Of a DNA stretch of 64,000 nucleotides, positions 44,298-52,583 are shown piece by piece. Origin of the DNA: Chitinophaga qingshengii (lineage in GTDB: Bacteria > Bacteroidota > Bacteroidia > Chitinophagales > Chitinophagaceae); the NCBI RefSeq assembly GCF_014529935.1, contig NZ_JACVFC010000003.1:310001-374000 (forward strand). The letters are read 5' to 3'. How positions within the stretch are numbered: the stretch's first letter is position 1; each line of letters begins with the position of its first letter. The position numbers were made by a program, and so were the translations under genes. The notes beneath the pieces were generated by a model. It was given only the letters and a program-made list of their open reading frames with translations, had not been told where the DNA came from and did not search any database.

Positions 44298-45431
44298 ATG
44301 AAACCAGCATCAAAATTTGCCCTTATATTTTTATCAGTTGGGGTGTCTGCCATGGCCCTGCAGAGCTGTAGCTCCTCAGAAGCTAAGGACGATAAAGAGC
44401 ACAAGGAAGGCGCAGCAGCGCCAGCCCTGGAAGCTTTTACCCTGGAGCAGGGGCAACTGTCAACTTCTATAAAAATTCCCGGTGAATTGGTGGCGTTTCA
44501 ACGGGTAGACCTATACGCTAAAGTGAGCAGCTTCGTTAAAAAGTTGTATGTGGACGTGGGCAGCGAAGTGAAAGCAGGCCAGCTGCTGGTGACCATGGAA
44601 GCGCCGGAACTCAATTCCCAGTTGTCCGGTGCGGAATCCCGCCTGAAATCGCAGGAAGCTATTTACCTGTCCAGTAAAGCTACCTACGATCGCCTGCTGG
44701 AAACCAGCAAAACACCCGGTACGGTATCCCAGAACGATCTCGATATCGCTTATGCCAAACAGAAGTCGGACCTGGCCCAGCTGGATGCTGCCAAAGCTTC
44801 TTACCGCGAAGTGGGAGATACCCGTAACTACCTGGAAATACGGGCGCCTTTCAGTGGGGTGATCAGCCGTAGAAATGTAAGTGCCGGCGCCTATGTAGGT
44901 CCGGCCGGTAAAGGCTCCGACCTGCCTATCTTCACCCTGCAGGAACAGAAAAAACTGCGTCTGGTGGTGAGCATTCCGGAAGCCTATAACAGTTACCTGA
45001 ACAATAGCAGCGAAGTGCAGTTCACCACTAAATCCATGCTCAACCAAACCTTTACCGCCAAGGTAAGCCGCTTGTCCGGCGCCCTCGACGAGAGACTGCG
45101 TTCCCAGAGCATCGAAATGGATGTAAACAATGACAACAAGCAGCTGCTGCCCGGTATGGTGGCTGAAGTAGCCATCCCGCTCACCGGTAACCACACCGGC
45201 GCTTTTGTGGTGCCTTCCAAAGCGGTGCTCAACTCTACCCAGGGGGTATATGTGATCAAGGTGGTGAACGGTAAAGCGGTATGGGTACCGGTGAAAACAG
45301 GCCGTAAAGCAGACGATAAAACAGAAATATTCGGCGACCTCGCCCTGAATGATACCATTATCAAAGTAGCCAGTGAGGAAATAAGAGATAGCTCGGCCAT
45401 CAAACACATCAACGTGACTGGCGCTAAATAA
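44298..45431 (+). CDS. RND periplasmic adaptor (MFP) lipoprotein
   Basis: A 377-residue membrane-fusion protein with lipobox LQSC (C24 from the ATG at 44298; an earlier ATG at 44268 is possible). It has a barrel-sandwich lipoyl half (ELVAFQRVDLYAKVSSFVKKLYVDVGSEVKAGQLLVTME), a helical hairpin, the second lipoyl half (EIRAPFSGVISRRNVSAGAYVG), and beta-barrel/MP domains. It bridges the RND pump and TolC channel. Last gene of the operon; the order TolC-RND-MFP is less common than MFP-RND-TolC. Confidence 0.94.
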   Translation: MKPASKFALIFLSVGVSAMALQSCSSSEAKDDKEHKEGAAAPALEAFTLEQGQLSTSIKIPGELVAFQRVDLYAKVSSFVKKLYVDVGSEVKAGQLLVTMEAPELNSQLSGAESRLKSQEAIYLSSKATYDRLLETSKTPGTVSQNDLDIAYAKQKSDLAQLDAAKASYREVGDTRNYLEIRAPFSGVISRRNVSAGAYVGPAGKGSDLPIFTLQEQKKLRLVVSIPEAYNSYLNNSSEVQFTTKSMLNQTFTAKVSRLSGALDERLRSQSIEMDVNNDNKQLLPGMVAEVAIPLTGNHTGAFVVPSKAVLNSTQGVYVIKVVNGKAVWVPVKTGRKADDKTEIFGDLALNDTIIKVASEEIRDSSAIKHINVTGAK

Positions 45432-45459
45432 CAGCCCGGATTTTCACTGGAACCTTGTG

Positions 45460-45489
45460 GCCCTCATGCAATGCATGGGGGCTTTTTTT
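45460..45489 (+). terminator. Rho-independent terminator after the efflux operon
   Basis: GCCCTCATGC / GCATGGGGGC pairing (one wobble) around AAT, then seven T, 28 bases after the MFP stop. The T-run overlaps the end of the convergent gene at 45488. Confidence 0.85.
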
Positions 45490-46291
45490 ATGATTGGGTG
45501 GGAGAGAGGTGGTAACGGCGGGAAAGGTGATGCATGAGTTTAGCCAGCAGTTCCCCGCATTGTAGCGGAGAGCTGAGCAAATCGTCATAATAATAATCCT
45601 GGAAGCGGTACCGTATGGTATAATAGTCCAATGTGTCACTGGAACAGGTTACATATAGAATACACCCCGGATGCAGGCGGCGGATAATATGGGTAGCCCG
45701 TTTTACAACGTCGAAATCTCCTCTGCTATTATGACAATGTAATACGACGAAATCGGGAAAGTGCCCCCGGAACAATGCTTCAAAATTTTCAGTTACTTCG
45801 GTAGTGAGTATTTGTAATCCTTTTCTGATGAGATGACGTGCCAGTATCTTTCCTGACATAGGGTCCATGGCAATGATCCCTTTTAACGGCATAAGTGGTT
45901 GATCCGGTAATTGGTGTTTTCGCCGGACAGCTAAGGTGCTGGCTAGTGATGGTAGAAGGGCCGCCTCCAGGTAATTGTCGAAAGAAAAATCACATGAAGA
46001 AAAAGGAATCTGTGTAAATAATTGAGACCAGGGACCGGAAGGGTAGTGGTGAATCATGATAAGACAGGAAGGACAAGTTTTCCTGATCGTGGTTATCACT
46101 CGTTTGGCCCGGGATATCTGCTGTAAGGAACGGGTATTACAGCTGATAAGAACAACATCGAATAAACAGTCCTTCAATATTTGTTGAAGAAGCTCATAGT
46201 TATCAGCCAGTATTGTTTGCGGATAGAAGGACTGAAGGCTGTAGATATATTTATTGGGGGATGCACCCGGATAAAAACAAAGTACCCGCAT
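45488..46291 (-). CDS. Tandem pseudo-receiver protein (degenerate REC-REC)
   Basis: A 267-residue protein that reads as two receiver-like units. The first (~1-118) starts MRVLCFYPGASPN and has FDVVLISCNT where the phospho-Asp block should be; the second (~130-255) has GIIAMDPMSGKILARHLIRKG and DFVVLHCHNSRGDFD, with His in place of the phosphoacceptor Asp, and the switch lysine is absent (DDLLSSPLQCGEL). Both units therefore look unable to accept phosphate in the normal way. The start at 46291 is chosen because the middle gene of the operon ends 1 base before it; an upstream extension overlaps that gene and is unlikely. No output domain. Confidence 0.6.
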   Translation of the reverse strand: MRVLCFYPGASPNKYIYSLQSFYPQTILADNYELLQQILKDCLFDVVLISCNTRSLQQISRAKRVITTIRKTCPSCLIMIHHYPSGPWSQLFTQIPFSSCDFSFDNYLEAALLPSLASTLAVRRKHQLPDQPLMPLKGIIAMDPMSGKILARHLIRKGLQILTTEVTENFEALFRGHFPDFVVLHCHNSRGDFDVVKRATHIIRRLHPGCILYVTCSSDTLDYYTIRYRFQDYYYDDLLSSPLQCGELLAKLMHHLSRRYHLSPTQS

Positions 46292-46292
46292 A

Positions 46293-46829
46293 TTATGAAT
46301 AAGATTGTTCAGGAGATGTTTGCATCTGCCGGATGAGATTTCGTATGCCGGTACAGAGCTGCTCCTGGTGAACAGATACCAGACGGATGGCTTCCAGCTG
46401 TAAGTCGGCGTCAAATGATGGCTTCTCTAAAGCACGGATAATATTCAGCAGATCGGTTTTGATGGTGTGCGCATGACCGCTAAACCGTGTACTATAAAAA
46501 TGATAACATAGCCTGGAGTAAGTCGTGGCCAGATTGTCATCCAACTGGGACAGCTGTAGTATTATTTCATGTCTGTCTTCGGTGCCTTGAAGCTTATGAA
46601 TTAATGTTCGCAACCTATCTTTTGTATATTGAATCACCATATTATACTGTTTGATGGCCTTGTTTAGCTGCACCACCTCCTTCGTATTCATTTTTGTATT
46701 GAAATGAAAGATATCACGGCCGCGGTGACAATCTTCCTGCAGCCGGATGGCTTTCCGTTGGCTGCGGGCTTGATAAACGTTGGTGAAAATGGTCTTCAGA
46801 CCTTCGAGAAGTGGGTTTAAAAATTCCAT
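46293..46829 (-). CDS. Helical protein of unknown function between Hpt and pseudo-receiver genes
   Basis: A 178-residue, all-helical, charged protein (KAIKQYNMVIQYTKDRLRTLIHKLQG, LNIIRALEKPSFDADLQLEAIRLV) with no signal peptide, no transmembrane helix and no recognised domain. It overlaps the upstream Hpt gene by 13 bases and ends 1 base before the pseudo-receiver gene, so the three products are probably made together. It could be a scaffold or a degenerate dimerisation/histidine-phosphotransfer-like bundle (inference). Confidence 0.65.
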   Translation of the reverse strand: MEFLNPLLEGLKTIFTNVYQARSQRKAIRLQEDCHRGRDIFHFNTKMNTKEVVQLNKAIKQYNMVIQYTKDRLRTLIHKLQGTEDRHEIILQLSQLDDNLATTYSRLCYHFYSTRFSGHAHTIKTDLLNIIRALEKPSFDADLQLEAIRLVSVHQEQLCTGIRNLIRQMQTSPEQSYS

Positions 46830-47236
46830 ATGACGTGTGGGGAATGAGTGTCCAGGTAAAGTTCCATCCTGTTGATCTCTGCATGGATGGAAGGCATGAG
46901 GGACAGTAAGGAAAGTTGAATTTGTAAGTAGATGATAATTACGGCAGACGCATTTACAGTGTCTTCCAACAGTTGTTTACGTAATTGTTCCACGCACTCT
47001 CTAAGTTTCGTTTGCCCGATATAACCCAGGTGGCCTTTGAGCTGGTGTAGTCGGTGTGCACACTCCTCCCAGTTTAGTTCTTCAAAGGAGAGCTGGGTTC
47101 TGGCCAAGAAGGAAGTAAGCATCATATATACTTCTTCAAACATTTGCTGTGCATACAGGATGTCATTTTCATATACTGATTGCAAAAAAAGGTTGTCAAA
47201 ACGTTCGCTGAACTCAAATACAAAATCCTGATCCAT
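46817..47236 (-). CDS. Stand-alone Hpt (histidine phosphotransfer) domain protein
   Basis: A 139-residue protein with the Hpt signature HRLHQLKGHLGYIG, the phosphorylatable histidine being H64 (HxLKG), in a four-helix-bundle pattern (MFEEVYMMLTSFLARTQL ... CAHRLHQLKGHL ... RECVEQLRKQLLED). The C-terminal 45 residues are an extra hydrophobic helix-rich tail. Hpt proteins carry phosphate between a hybrid kinase receiver and a final response regulator. First gene of a three-gene operon; no classical kinase is adjacent, but an orphan hybrid kinase lies ~9 kb downstream. Confidence 0.72.
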   Translation of the reverse strand: MDQDFVFEFSERFDNLFLQSVYENDILYAQQMFEEVYMMLTSFLARTQLSFEELNWEECAHRLHQLKGHLGYIGQTKLRECVEQLRKQLLEDTVNASAVIIIYLQIQLSLLSLMPSIHAEINRMELYLDTHSPHVIWNF

Positions 47237-47326
47237 TTATCCTCAATTTGATTCCGGCAATATCCGTTTTGATAATTTAACTTCTGTTTACAACATCATA
47301 ATTTTAAGAGATTAACAAAAGGGACA

Positions 47327-47361
47327 TAAAAATGCCCGGTTGCGTAACAGCAACCGGGCAT
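47327..47361 (-). terminator. Rho-independent terminator after marR-like gene
   Basis: A perfect 12-bp stem ATGCCCGGTTGC (47332-47343) / GCAACCGGGCAT (47350-47361) with a 6-base loop; on the minus strand it is followed by a T-run (47327-47331). Isolates the Hpt operon from the MarR gene upstream. Confidence 0.9.
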
Positions 47362-47385
47362 CACACTTTTTTATAACCAGGATGA

Positions 47386-47874
47386 TTATTCAGACTGCTC
47401 CAGCAAACTGATCTTCACCCGTTTGTACATACTTTTTTCATCCAGTGAACGTTCCAGTTCGCCCATGACCGTGAGTAAACTGGCGCTTGCCTCTTCCAGC
47501 CATTTCCGGTTCTCTTCCCGGATCACTTCCAGTATAGGACTGATCTTCCGGTGCATCTGTTTGCCGGCAGGCGACAGGGAGATCAGGCGGCGGCGTTTAT
47601 CCCGGCTGTCGGGCGATGTTTTGATAAGCCCCTGCGTTTGCAGCTGGTCTACAAACTGCACCACGGCAGGATGCGTAAGCTGCAGGGATTCGGAGATCTC
47701 CGTCACGCTCAGCTGCTTTTGCCGCATAAGCAGTTCCAGTATCAGGAACCACCGCGCTTCAAACTCAAGCCCCGACTCTTTATATATCCTGCTGATATCC
47801 TGGGAAAGACGTTCGCTGAGCCTTTTGAGGCGCGTGGCCAACGCCAGTTCTTCCAGTTCGTTCACTAGATTCAT
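47386..47874 (-). CDS. MarR-family transcriptional regulator
   Basis: A 162-residue winged-helix dimer: RWFLILELLMRQKQLSVTEISESLQLTHPAVVQFVDQLQTQGLIKTSPDSRDKRRRLISLSPAG carries the recognition helix and the DxRxxR wing. It lies 19 bases downstream of the outer-membrane protein gene on the same strand and is followed by a strong terminator, so it probably regulates that unit. Ligand unknown. Confidence 0.93.
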   Translation of the reverse strand: MNLVNELEELALATRLKRLSERLSQDISRIYKESGLEFEARWFLILELLMRQKQLSVTEISESLQLTHPAVVQFVDQLQTQGLIKTSPDSRDKRRRLISLSPAGKQMHRKISPILEVIREENRKWLEEASASLLTVMGELERSLDEKSMYKRVKISLLEQSE

Positions 47875-47893
47875 AAGGCCAATTTACCAAAAT

Positions 47894-50341
47894 TTATCCG
47901 GCCCTGCGTTTTTCATCTTCTGCGCCGCCAGTCTTTTTATTACCGCCGCCGGAGGTGTTACCGCCGAATTTATAGTTGAAAGTCAAAGTGAGTACCCGGC
48001 TATCCCTACGCTGGAAAAAGGTTTCGCCGTAACCGGTCAATCGGGTAACGGCATGGGTGTTATTGGTAAAGAACACATCGGACAGGTTGAGTTTTATGGA
48101 CGCTTTCCGCTGCCAGAGCTGCCGCTGCGCACCCACACTCATAAACCAGAAACCCTGCACATCCAGGAAACCATAGTAGGAGCGGCTGTTATACGTAGCG
48201 GTCAACTCCATCGTCGTCACGGGGTTCAGTGTGATGTTGTTAATACTGTTAAGGTTAAACGAAACCCTGCTGGCATTCAGCTGTGTATTGGCCAGGTCGC
48301 CTTTGTACTCACCATAGTAGGCCTGCGCTTCGTTGGTACTGTTTAGCCATTTACCCACGGTGAAGGGTACACTGAAACTAAGACTGTAATAATTATACCG
48401 CGCCAGGTTATGACCGGTTTGGATCACACTGTTGGGCGCTGCATCGGGCGACAAAACGATCAGGATATTATCAGTCGTAGTACTGTACCCTATTTTGGTA
48501 ATGTATTTCTCTTTAAAGGTATGTGTCAGTTCAAATGAATTTGTGATCTCCGGTTTCAGATAGGGGTTACCGGTAGCATAGGTCAACGGGTCCAGGAATA
48601 CCTTGAAAGGGTTCAGGTCCCGGTAGGAGGGGCGGTTGATCCGGCGGCTGACACTAATACCCAGGTCATGTGTCTGGTTGAACATATAACCTACATAGCC
48701 GCTGGGAAAGAACTGCGTATAGTTACGGTCAAAACTTTCTTTATTGGTCACCTGTAACCCTTTGGCAATAGTGTTTTCCATACGTAATCCCAGTTGTAAG
48801 CTTAAGCGGGACCATTTTCCGGAGGCATTCAGGTAGGCTGCATTGATGTTTTCGTCATATACAAAACGATTGCTTTTGCCTGCGTCCAGTATATCGGTGC
48901 CACTGCTGCGGTCAAAGAACTGTACATCGTTGTCTGCTTTTACCCAGCTGCTTTTGATACCGGCATCCAGTTTGCCCCCCAGGGTTTTTAAGGGCTGTGT
49001 ATAATCCGCTTTAACGGATTTGATGTTGAGGTTGCCGCGGAGATCTCCGAACAACACGTAGTCTGCTTTGGCGGGTTGCTGTTGCAGGGTGAAGTAGGCC
49101 GTCCGGTAGTTTTGCAGTTCATTGTTGTCAAACCGGGCGTAGTCCAGGTCTATCGCCAGTTCTCTGCCGCTGGTATCGAGTTTGTGTTTATAATTCAGGT
49201 TGATGCTTCCATTATTTCTTTGAGGATGATTGTCGCCACGGGTGGTGAAGGAACCGGACGGCTGTTGTGCTGCATCAAAAGAATGGGCGTTGCTGTTGGA
49301 ACTGATATTGCCTTTGGTAAAAATGCCATTGGCTACTACGCCTACGGTAATATTTTGTGTGAGGTTGTAATCTGCACCCAGACGGGCATTGTGGGTGCCG
49401 TAGCCCATCCGGAAATAGTTGTCGTAGTTGTTGCCGCCGGTGTAATGGTCTGATCCGTCATAAAACTGCCGCTCAATTTTCAGGTCGTTCATAAACTGGC
49501 GGTAGTTGTAGTTATAGGAACCAAATACGTTGATCTGCTTCATTTTACTGTTGAAGCTAAAAGCGGGGTTTATTTTGGGGTATACACCCTGACCATAACT
49601 GAGCGACACGTTGCCGCTGGTACCGCTTTGGGTACCCTTACGCAATCGTATGTCTATGATACCCGCATTGCCGGCAGCATCGTATTTAGCAGAGGGGTTG
49701 GTGATCAGGTCTATCTTTTCAATTTGATTGGCAGAGAGATTCCGTAATAAATTAGCCAGTTCCTGTCCGGACATGGGTACCAGTTTACCATCCATCATCA
49801 CCAGTACGCCTTGTCTGCCACGCATGGCAATATTATCGTTCTGGTCTATAGTGATGCCGGGCGCTTTTTCAAGCACTTCCAGGGCGGTGCTGCCGGCGGC
49901 GGAAATGGAGCCCGCCACGTTGAGCGTGGTTTTATCGTACTGTTGCTGCACAAACGGTTTGGCGGCCGTTACAGTGGCTTCCCGAAGGGTAGTAGTGGTG
50001 GGTTGCAGCCGGAGGGTACCCAGCCGTATATCCTGGTTCATCGTGATAGCGGCGGATAGCCAGGAAGTATAAGCCATGCTTTGTGTGGCTAACAGGTATT
50101 GACCTGCCGGCAAATGGTCAAAGCTGAAGTTGCCTTTGGCGTCGGTGTATTCCAGTTTGACCAGCTTCTTATCTGCTGCGTGTAACAGTTGTACCACTAC
50201 ATCGGAAGCAGGTGTATTATCTGCCGTGGTGAAAGTTCCCTTAATACTGTAAAAGGTATTGCCGGCTTGGCTGAACGCCTTATTTAGGTAAGTGGTAACG
50301 TAAATAAACAAGATAAAGGTAAGTAAAGATGTCCTTTTCAT
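47894..50341 (-). CDS. TonB-plug outer-membrane beta-barrel family protein
   Basis: An 815-residue outer-membrane protein: signal peptide (to ~AFS, 25), a carboxypeptidase-D-like regulatory domain (~32-110), a TonB plug-type domain (~130-230, RGRQGVLVMMDGKLVPMSGQELANLLRNLSANQIEKIDL) and a long beta-barrel (OMP_b-brl_3-like) to ~795, then a basic G/K-rich tail. It lacks STN and a SusD partner, so it is not a SusC. Such proteins are common in Bacteroidota with unknown ligands. Co-directional with marR downstream. Confidence 0.85.
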   Translation of the reverse strand: MKRTSLLTFILFIYVTTYLNKAFSQAGNTFYSIKGTFTTADNTPASDVVVQLLHAADKKLVKLEYTDAKGNFSFDHLPAGQYLLATQSMAYTSWLSAAITMNQDIRLGTLRLQPTTTTLREATVTAAKPFVQQQYDKTTLNVAGSISAAGSTALEVLEKAPGITIDQNDNIAMRGRQGVLVMMDGKLVPMSGQELANLLRNLSANQIEKIDLITNPSAKYDAAGNAGIIDIRLRKGTQSGTSGNVSLSYGQGVYPKINPAFSFNSKMKQINVFGSYNYNYRQFMNDLKIERQFYDGSDHYTGGNNYDNYFRMGYGTHNARLGADYNLTQNITVGVVANGIFTKGNISSNSNAHSFDAAQQPSGSFTTRGDNHPQRNNGSINLNYKHKLDTSGRELAIDLDYARFDNNELQNYRTAYFTLQQQPAKADYVLFGDLRGNLNIKSVKADYTQPLKTLGGKLDAGIKSSWVKADNDVQFFDRSSGTDILDAGKSNRFVYDENINAAYLNASGKWSRLSLQLGLRMENTIAKGLQVTNKESFDRNYTQFFPSGYVGYMFNQTHDLGISVSRRINRPSYRDLNPFKVFLDPLTYATGNPYLKPEITNSFELTHTFKEKYITKIGYSTTTDNILIVLSPDAAPNSVIQTGHNLARYNYYSLSFSVPFTVGKWLNSTNEAQAYYGEYKGDLANTQLNASRVSFNLNSINNITLNPVTTMELTATYNSRSYYGFLDVQGFWFMSVGAQRQLWQRKASIKLNLSDVFFTNNTHAVTRLTGYGETFFQRRDSRVLTLTFNYKFGGNTSGGGNKKTGGAEDEKRRAG

Positions 50342-50455
50342 TTGGGGGTTTTAGGGCAAAAATAGGATTATTATGATCCCTTGTACAGGGATATAAGTAA
50401 CTACTTACATAAATATTTATTGCCGGTAACCTTTGTGGATGAATGGATTTTTTTA

Positions 50456-50923
50456 CTACTGTACAGGATTATCTTCTACACATTTATCCTTGCGGCGGGT
50501 ATCAATAATATACTGGATCTTCCATTCCCTGCCCAGCTTAACCAGCTGAAAGGAATTCACGCCGCAATGATGGAACTTACCCTGATGGTAAAAGCGATAG
50601 GGTGTCCAGGCGGAAGCCAGGCGGTCATCTATCTGGATAGCGCCATAACTGATACGTTCATCGGCCTCTCCTTTAGGCATATTACCGACGATGGAAGCAA
50701 ACCGTTCTACCGACACATTTTTGATGGTAGCTACGCCTTTATGCTCATCGATGGTCTGGAAAACGGCGGTGGGAGAAAAACATGCCCGTACGGCGGTGCT
50801 GTCGCTGTCATGCATGGCGGTAAACAGTTTGTCTATTGCCTGTTTCACGGCGTCGGCTTCAGATTGGGCCTGCAGGGAGTTAACGGCAAAGAGCCCCATC
50901 AGCAGGAAGGATAGATAGCGCAT
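50456..50923 (-). CDS. Exported NTF2-like (DUF4440/SnoaL-type) protein
   Basis: A 155-residue protein with signal peptide MRYLSFLLMGLFAVNSLQAQ and a single NTF2-like cone domain (AVKQAIDKLFTAMHDSDSTAVRACFSPTAVFQT ... LASAWTPYRFYHQGKFHHCGVNSFQLVKLGREWKIQYIIDT). The ATG at 50923 is chosen because it gives the signal peptide; the frame is open further upstream into the LysR gene. Downstream of LysR by 20 bases. Binding or enzymatic role unknown. Confidence 0.78.
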   Translation of the reverse strand: MRYLSFLLMGLFAVNSLQAQSEADAVKQAIDKLFTAMHDSDSTAVRACFSPTAVFQTIDEHKGVATIKNVSVERFASIVGNMPKGEADERISYGAIQIDDRLASAWTPYRFYHQGKFHHCGVNSFQLVKLGREWKIQYIIDTRRKDKCVEDNPVQ

Positions 50924-50943
50924 CTTTTTAAATCTAAAATACA

Positions 50944-51852
50944 TTATTTGACCGGTTTCTGATCGCCTGGCTTGAAATGGCGGCGAACATGTTCTGCGAA
51001 CTGCCGTATGAGCGGATTTTGCCGGTCCAGGCACGCGGCTTTCCAGGTACGCTTCCGTAAGGGCGACTGTAGCGGCAACGTCACCAGGTCCCGGTTTTTT
51101 AAATACGGGGCAATGGCCCAGGTAGCAAATATACCTACCCCCATACCGGCCTGTATCATTTCTATAATGGCTTCGGTCAGTTGCAGCCGCGTAATGGCCG
51201 CCGGTTGGAATTCCCGGAAAAACTCCTTCATCATATGATAATTGCCGGCTTCTTCTGCTACATCGTAAGTCAGCAAATGCTCTGTAGTAAAGTCTTCAGC
51301 CGTAAGCGATTTTTTCTTCCCCGCAAAAGGATGATGACGGGGAAGCACCACCACCACTTCATCGGAAAATAAGGTATAGGTATGCACCGCGGGCGGGGCC
51401 ACGCTGTCGCTGATAATAGCCATATCCAGTTCACCGTTCAACAGGTAAGTCAGTGGTTTTTGTGTGGCAGCGGCTACAATACTAATCTCTACTTCGTGGT
51501 AACGGCGCTTTAATTCCGTAATCACACGGGGCAGCCAATGATAACAGGTGTAACATTCCGTGCTGATACGCAACGTTTGCAGTTTGCCTTTGCGATAAGC
51601 CTGTATATCTTCCTGCAAACGATTCAGCTGCGGCAGTATACTATTGGCGCTTTCCATGATACGCCTGCCGGCAGGCGTCAGCAACAGTTTTTTGTTGACC
51701 CGCTCAAATAATGGCAAACCCGCTCTTTTCTCCAGGTCTTTTAACTGATGGCTCAACGCCGATTGGGTAAGGTACATTTTATCGGCCGCCCGGGTGAGAC
51801 TTCCTTCCGCTATTATATGCGTTACCAGCTGAAGATCGTTTGTGGTAATCAT
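50944..51852 (-). CDS. LysR-family transcriptional regulator (thioredoxin-divergent)
   Basis: A 302-residue LysR protein with N-terminal HTH (LTRAADKMYLTQSALSHQLKDLEKRAGLPLFERVNKKLLLTPAG) and a substrate-binding domain (~90-300). Divergent from a thioredoxin-like gene with an 87-bp gap that holds a TTTTC-N11-GAAAA box beside its own start, a classical LysR T-N11-A site. The NTF2-like gene follows 20 bases downstream and is probably co-transcribed. Confidence 0.93.
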   Translation of the reverse strand: MITTNDLQLVTHIIAEGSLTRAADKMYLTQSALSHQLKDLEKRAGLPLFERVNKKLLLTPAGRRIMESANSILPQLNRLQEDIQAYRKGKLQTLRISTECYTCYHWLPRVITELKRRYHEVEISIVAAATQKPLTYLLNGELDMAIISDSVAPPAVHTYTLFSDEVVVVLPRHHPFAGKKKSLTAEDFTTEHLLTYDVAEEAGNYHMMKEFFREFQPAAITRLQLTEAIIEMIQAGMGVGIFATWAIAPYLKNRDLVTLPLQSPLRKRTWKAACLDRQNPLIRQFAEHVRRHFKPGDQKPVK

Positions 51853-51858
51853 GAGTAA

Positions 51859-51879
51859 TTTTCATCAAAAATAGGAAAA
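51859..51879. promoter_or_regulatory. TTTTC-N11-GAAAA LysR-type box
   Basis: A 5-bp inverted repeat with 11-base spacer that matches the T-N11-A rule of LysR regulators, located 7 bases upstream of the LysR ATG and ~32 bases upstream of the thioredoxin gene -7 element. Confidence 0.5.
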
Positions 51880-51910
51880 GTATTCATTTTTCTCATGTTA
51901 AGCCACGTGT

Positions 51911-51918
51911 TACCTTTG
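51911..51918 (+). promoter_or_regulatory. -7 element (TACCTTTG) of the thioredoxin-like gene
   Basis: Exact TAnnTTTG match 22 bases before the ATG at 51940, giving a short leader. No clear -33 TTG, consistent with LysR activation from the box at 51859. Confidence 0.5.
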
Positions 51919-51939
51919 GCTTATAAAATTTAACCGTTT

Positions 51940-52530
51940 ATGGAAACAGCAATCAAATATTTTACCGGTCAGCAGGCAGAAGCGGCATTTGAACTGGCAA
52001 AGACAACACAGCGGCCTTTGCTGATCGACATCTGGGCCGATAACTGCAAGGGCTGTCATAAGATGGATACCGTTACCTACGAAGCGGAACAGGTACGTGA
52101 ATACCTGGAAGATCACTACGTATTGGTGAAATTAAATGTGAAGGAGGTCACCAAAGCATTCACCACCAAATACCTGCCGCATTCCCTGGTATGGACACCG
52201 GCGTTTTTTATGTATGCACCGGATGGTACCATTCTCCGCGAAGCAACGGGCTACCTGCCTCCACACCAGTTCCTGGCTGAACTGACCATCGGCAGGGCCC
52301 TGTTAGAAATGCGCCGGGGCAAACCGGCAGCTGCGGGCATACTGTTGGCTACCCTGGCAGCTGAAACAAAACACCCGGCACAGCACCAGGAGGTATTGTA
52401 TTGGCAGGGTGTAATGGCCTTCTTCGCCGGTGGTAAATCGTTTGAGGCGCTGGTGCCTTACTGGCGGGAGCTGCGGGAAACATATCCGGAATCTCTATGG
52501 GCAGAGAGAGCGGATACCTTCCCGGCATAA
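51940..52530 (+). CDS. Cytoplasmic thioredoxin-fold protein with helical C-terminal domain
   Basis: A 196-residue protein with a thioredoxin-like domain (~1-115) whose active site reads IWADNCKGCHKMD (CKGC), a cis-proline region (LVWTPAFFMYAPDGTI), and a C-terminal helical, TPR-like part (~120-196, LEMRRGKPAAAGILLATLA). No signal peptide. CxxC with K-G between is a non-thioredoxin spacing seen in DsbD-C/DUF255-like proteins. Divergent from LysR, which likely controls it. Confidence 0.85.
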   Translation: METAIKYFTGQQAEAAFELAKTTQRPLLIDIWADNCKGCHKMDTVTYEAEQVREYLEDHYVLVKLNVKEVTKAFTTKYLPHSLVWTPAFFMYAPDGTILREATGYLPPHQFLAELTIGRALLEMRRGKPAAAGILLATLAAETKHPAQHQEVLYWQGVMAFFAGGKSFEALVPYWRELRETYPESLWAERADTFPA

Positions 52531-52534
52531 GGAA

Positions 52535-52574
52535 AATTTGTATCCCCGCCACCTGGTGTGTGGGGATACAAATT
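52535..52574. terminator. Convergent-gene hairpin (bidirectional terminator candidate)
   Basis: A perfect 13-bp stem AATTTGTATCCCC (52535-52547) / GGGGATACAAATT (52562-52574) with a smaller CACC/GGTG helix inside the loop, between the thioredoxin and TPR genes. There is no long T-run on either side. Confidence 0.6.
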
Positions 52575-52583
52575 GCCCTGATA

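Noticed and set aside
46292..46414. Upstream extension of the pseudo-receiver gene
   Set aside because: It overlaps the middle gene by ~120 bp; the ATG at 46291, 1 base after that gene's stop, gives a receiver-like N-terminus (MRVLCFYPG).
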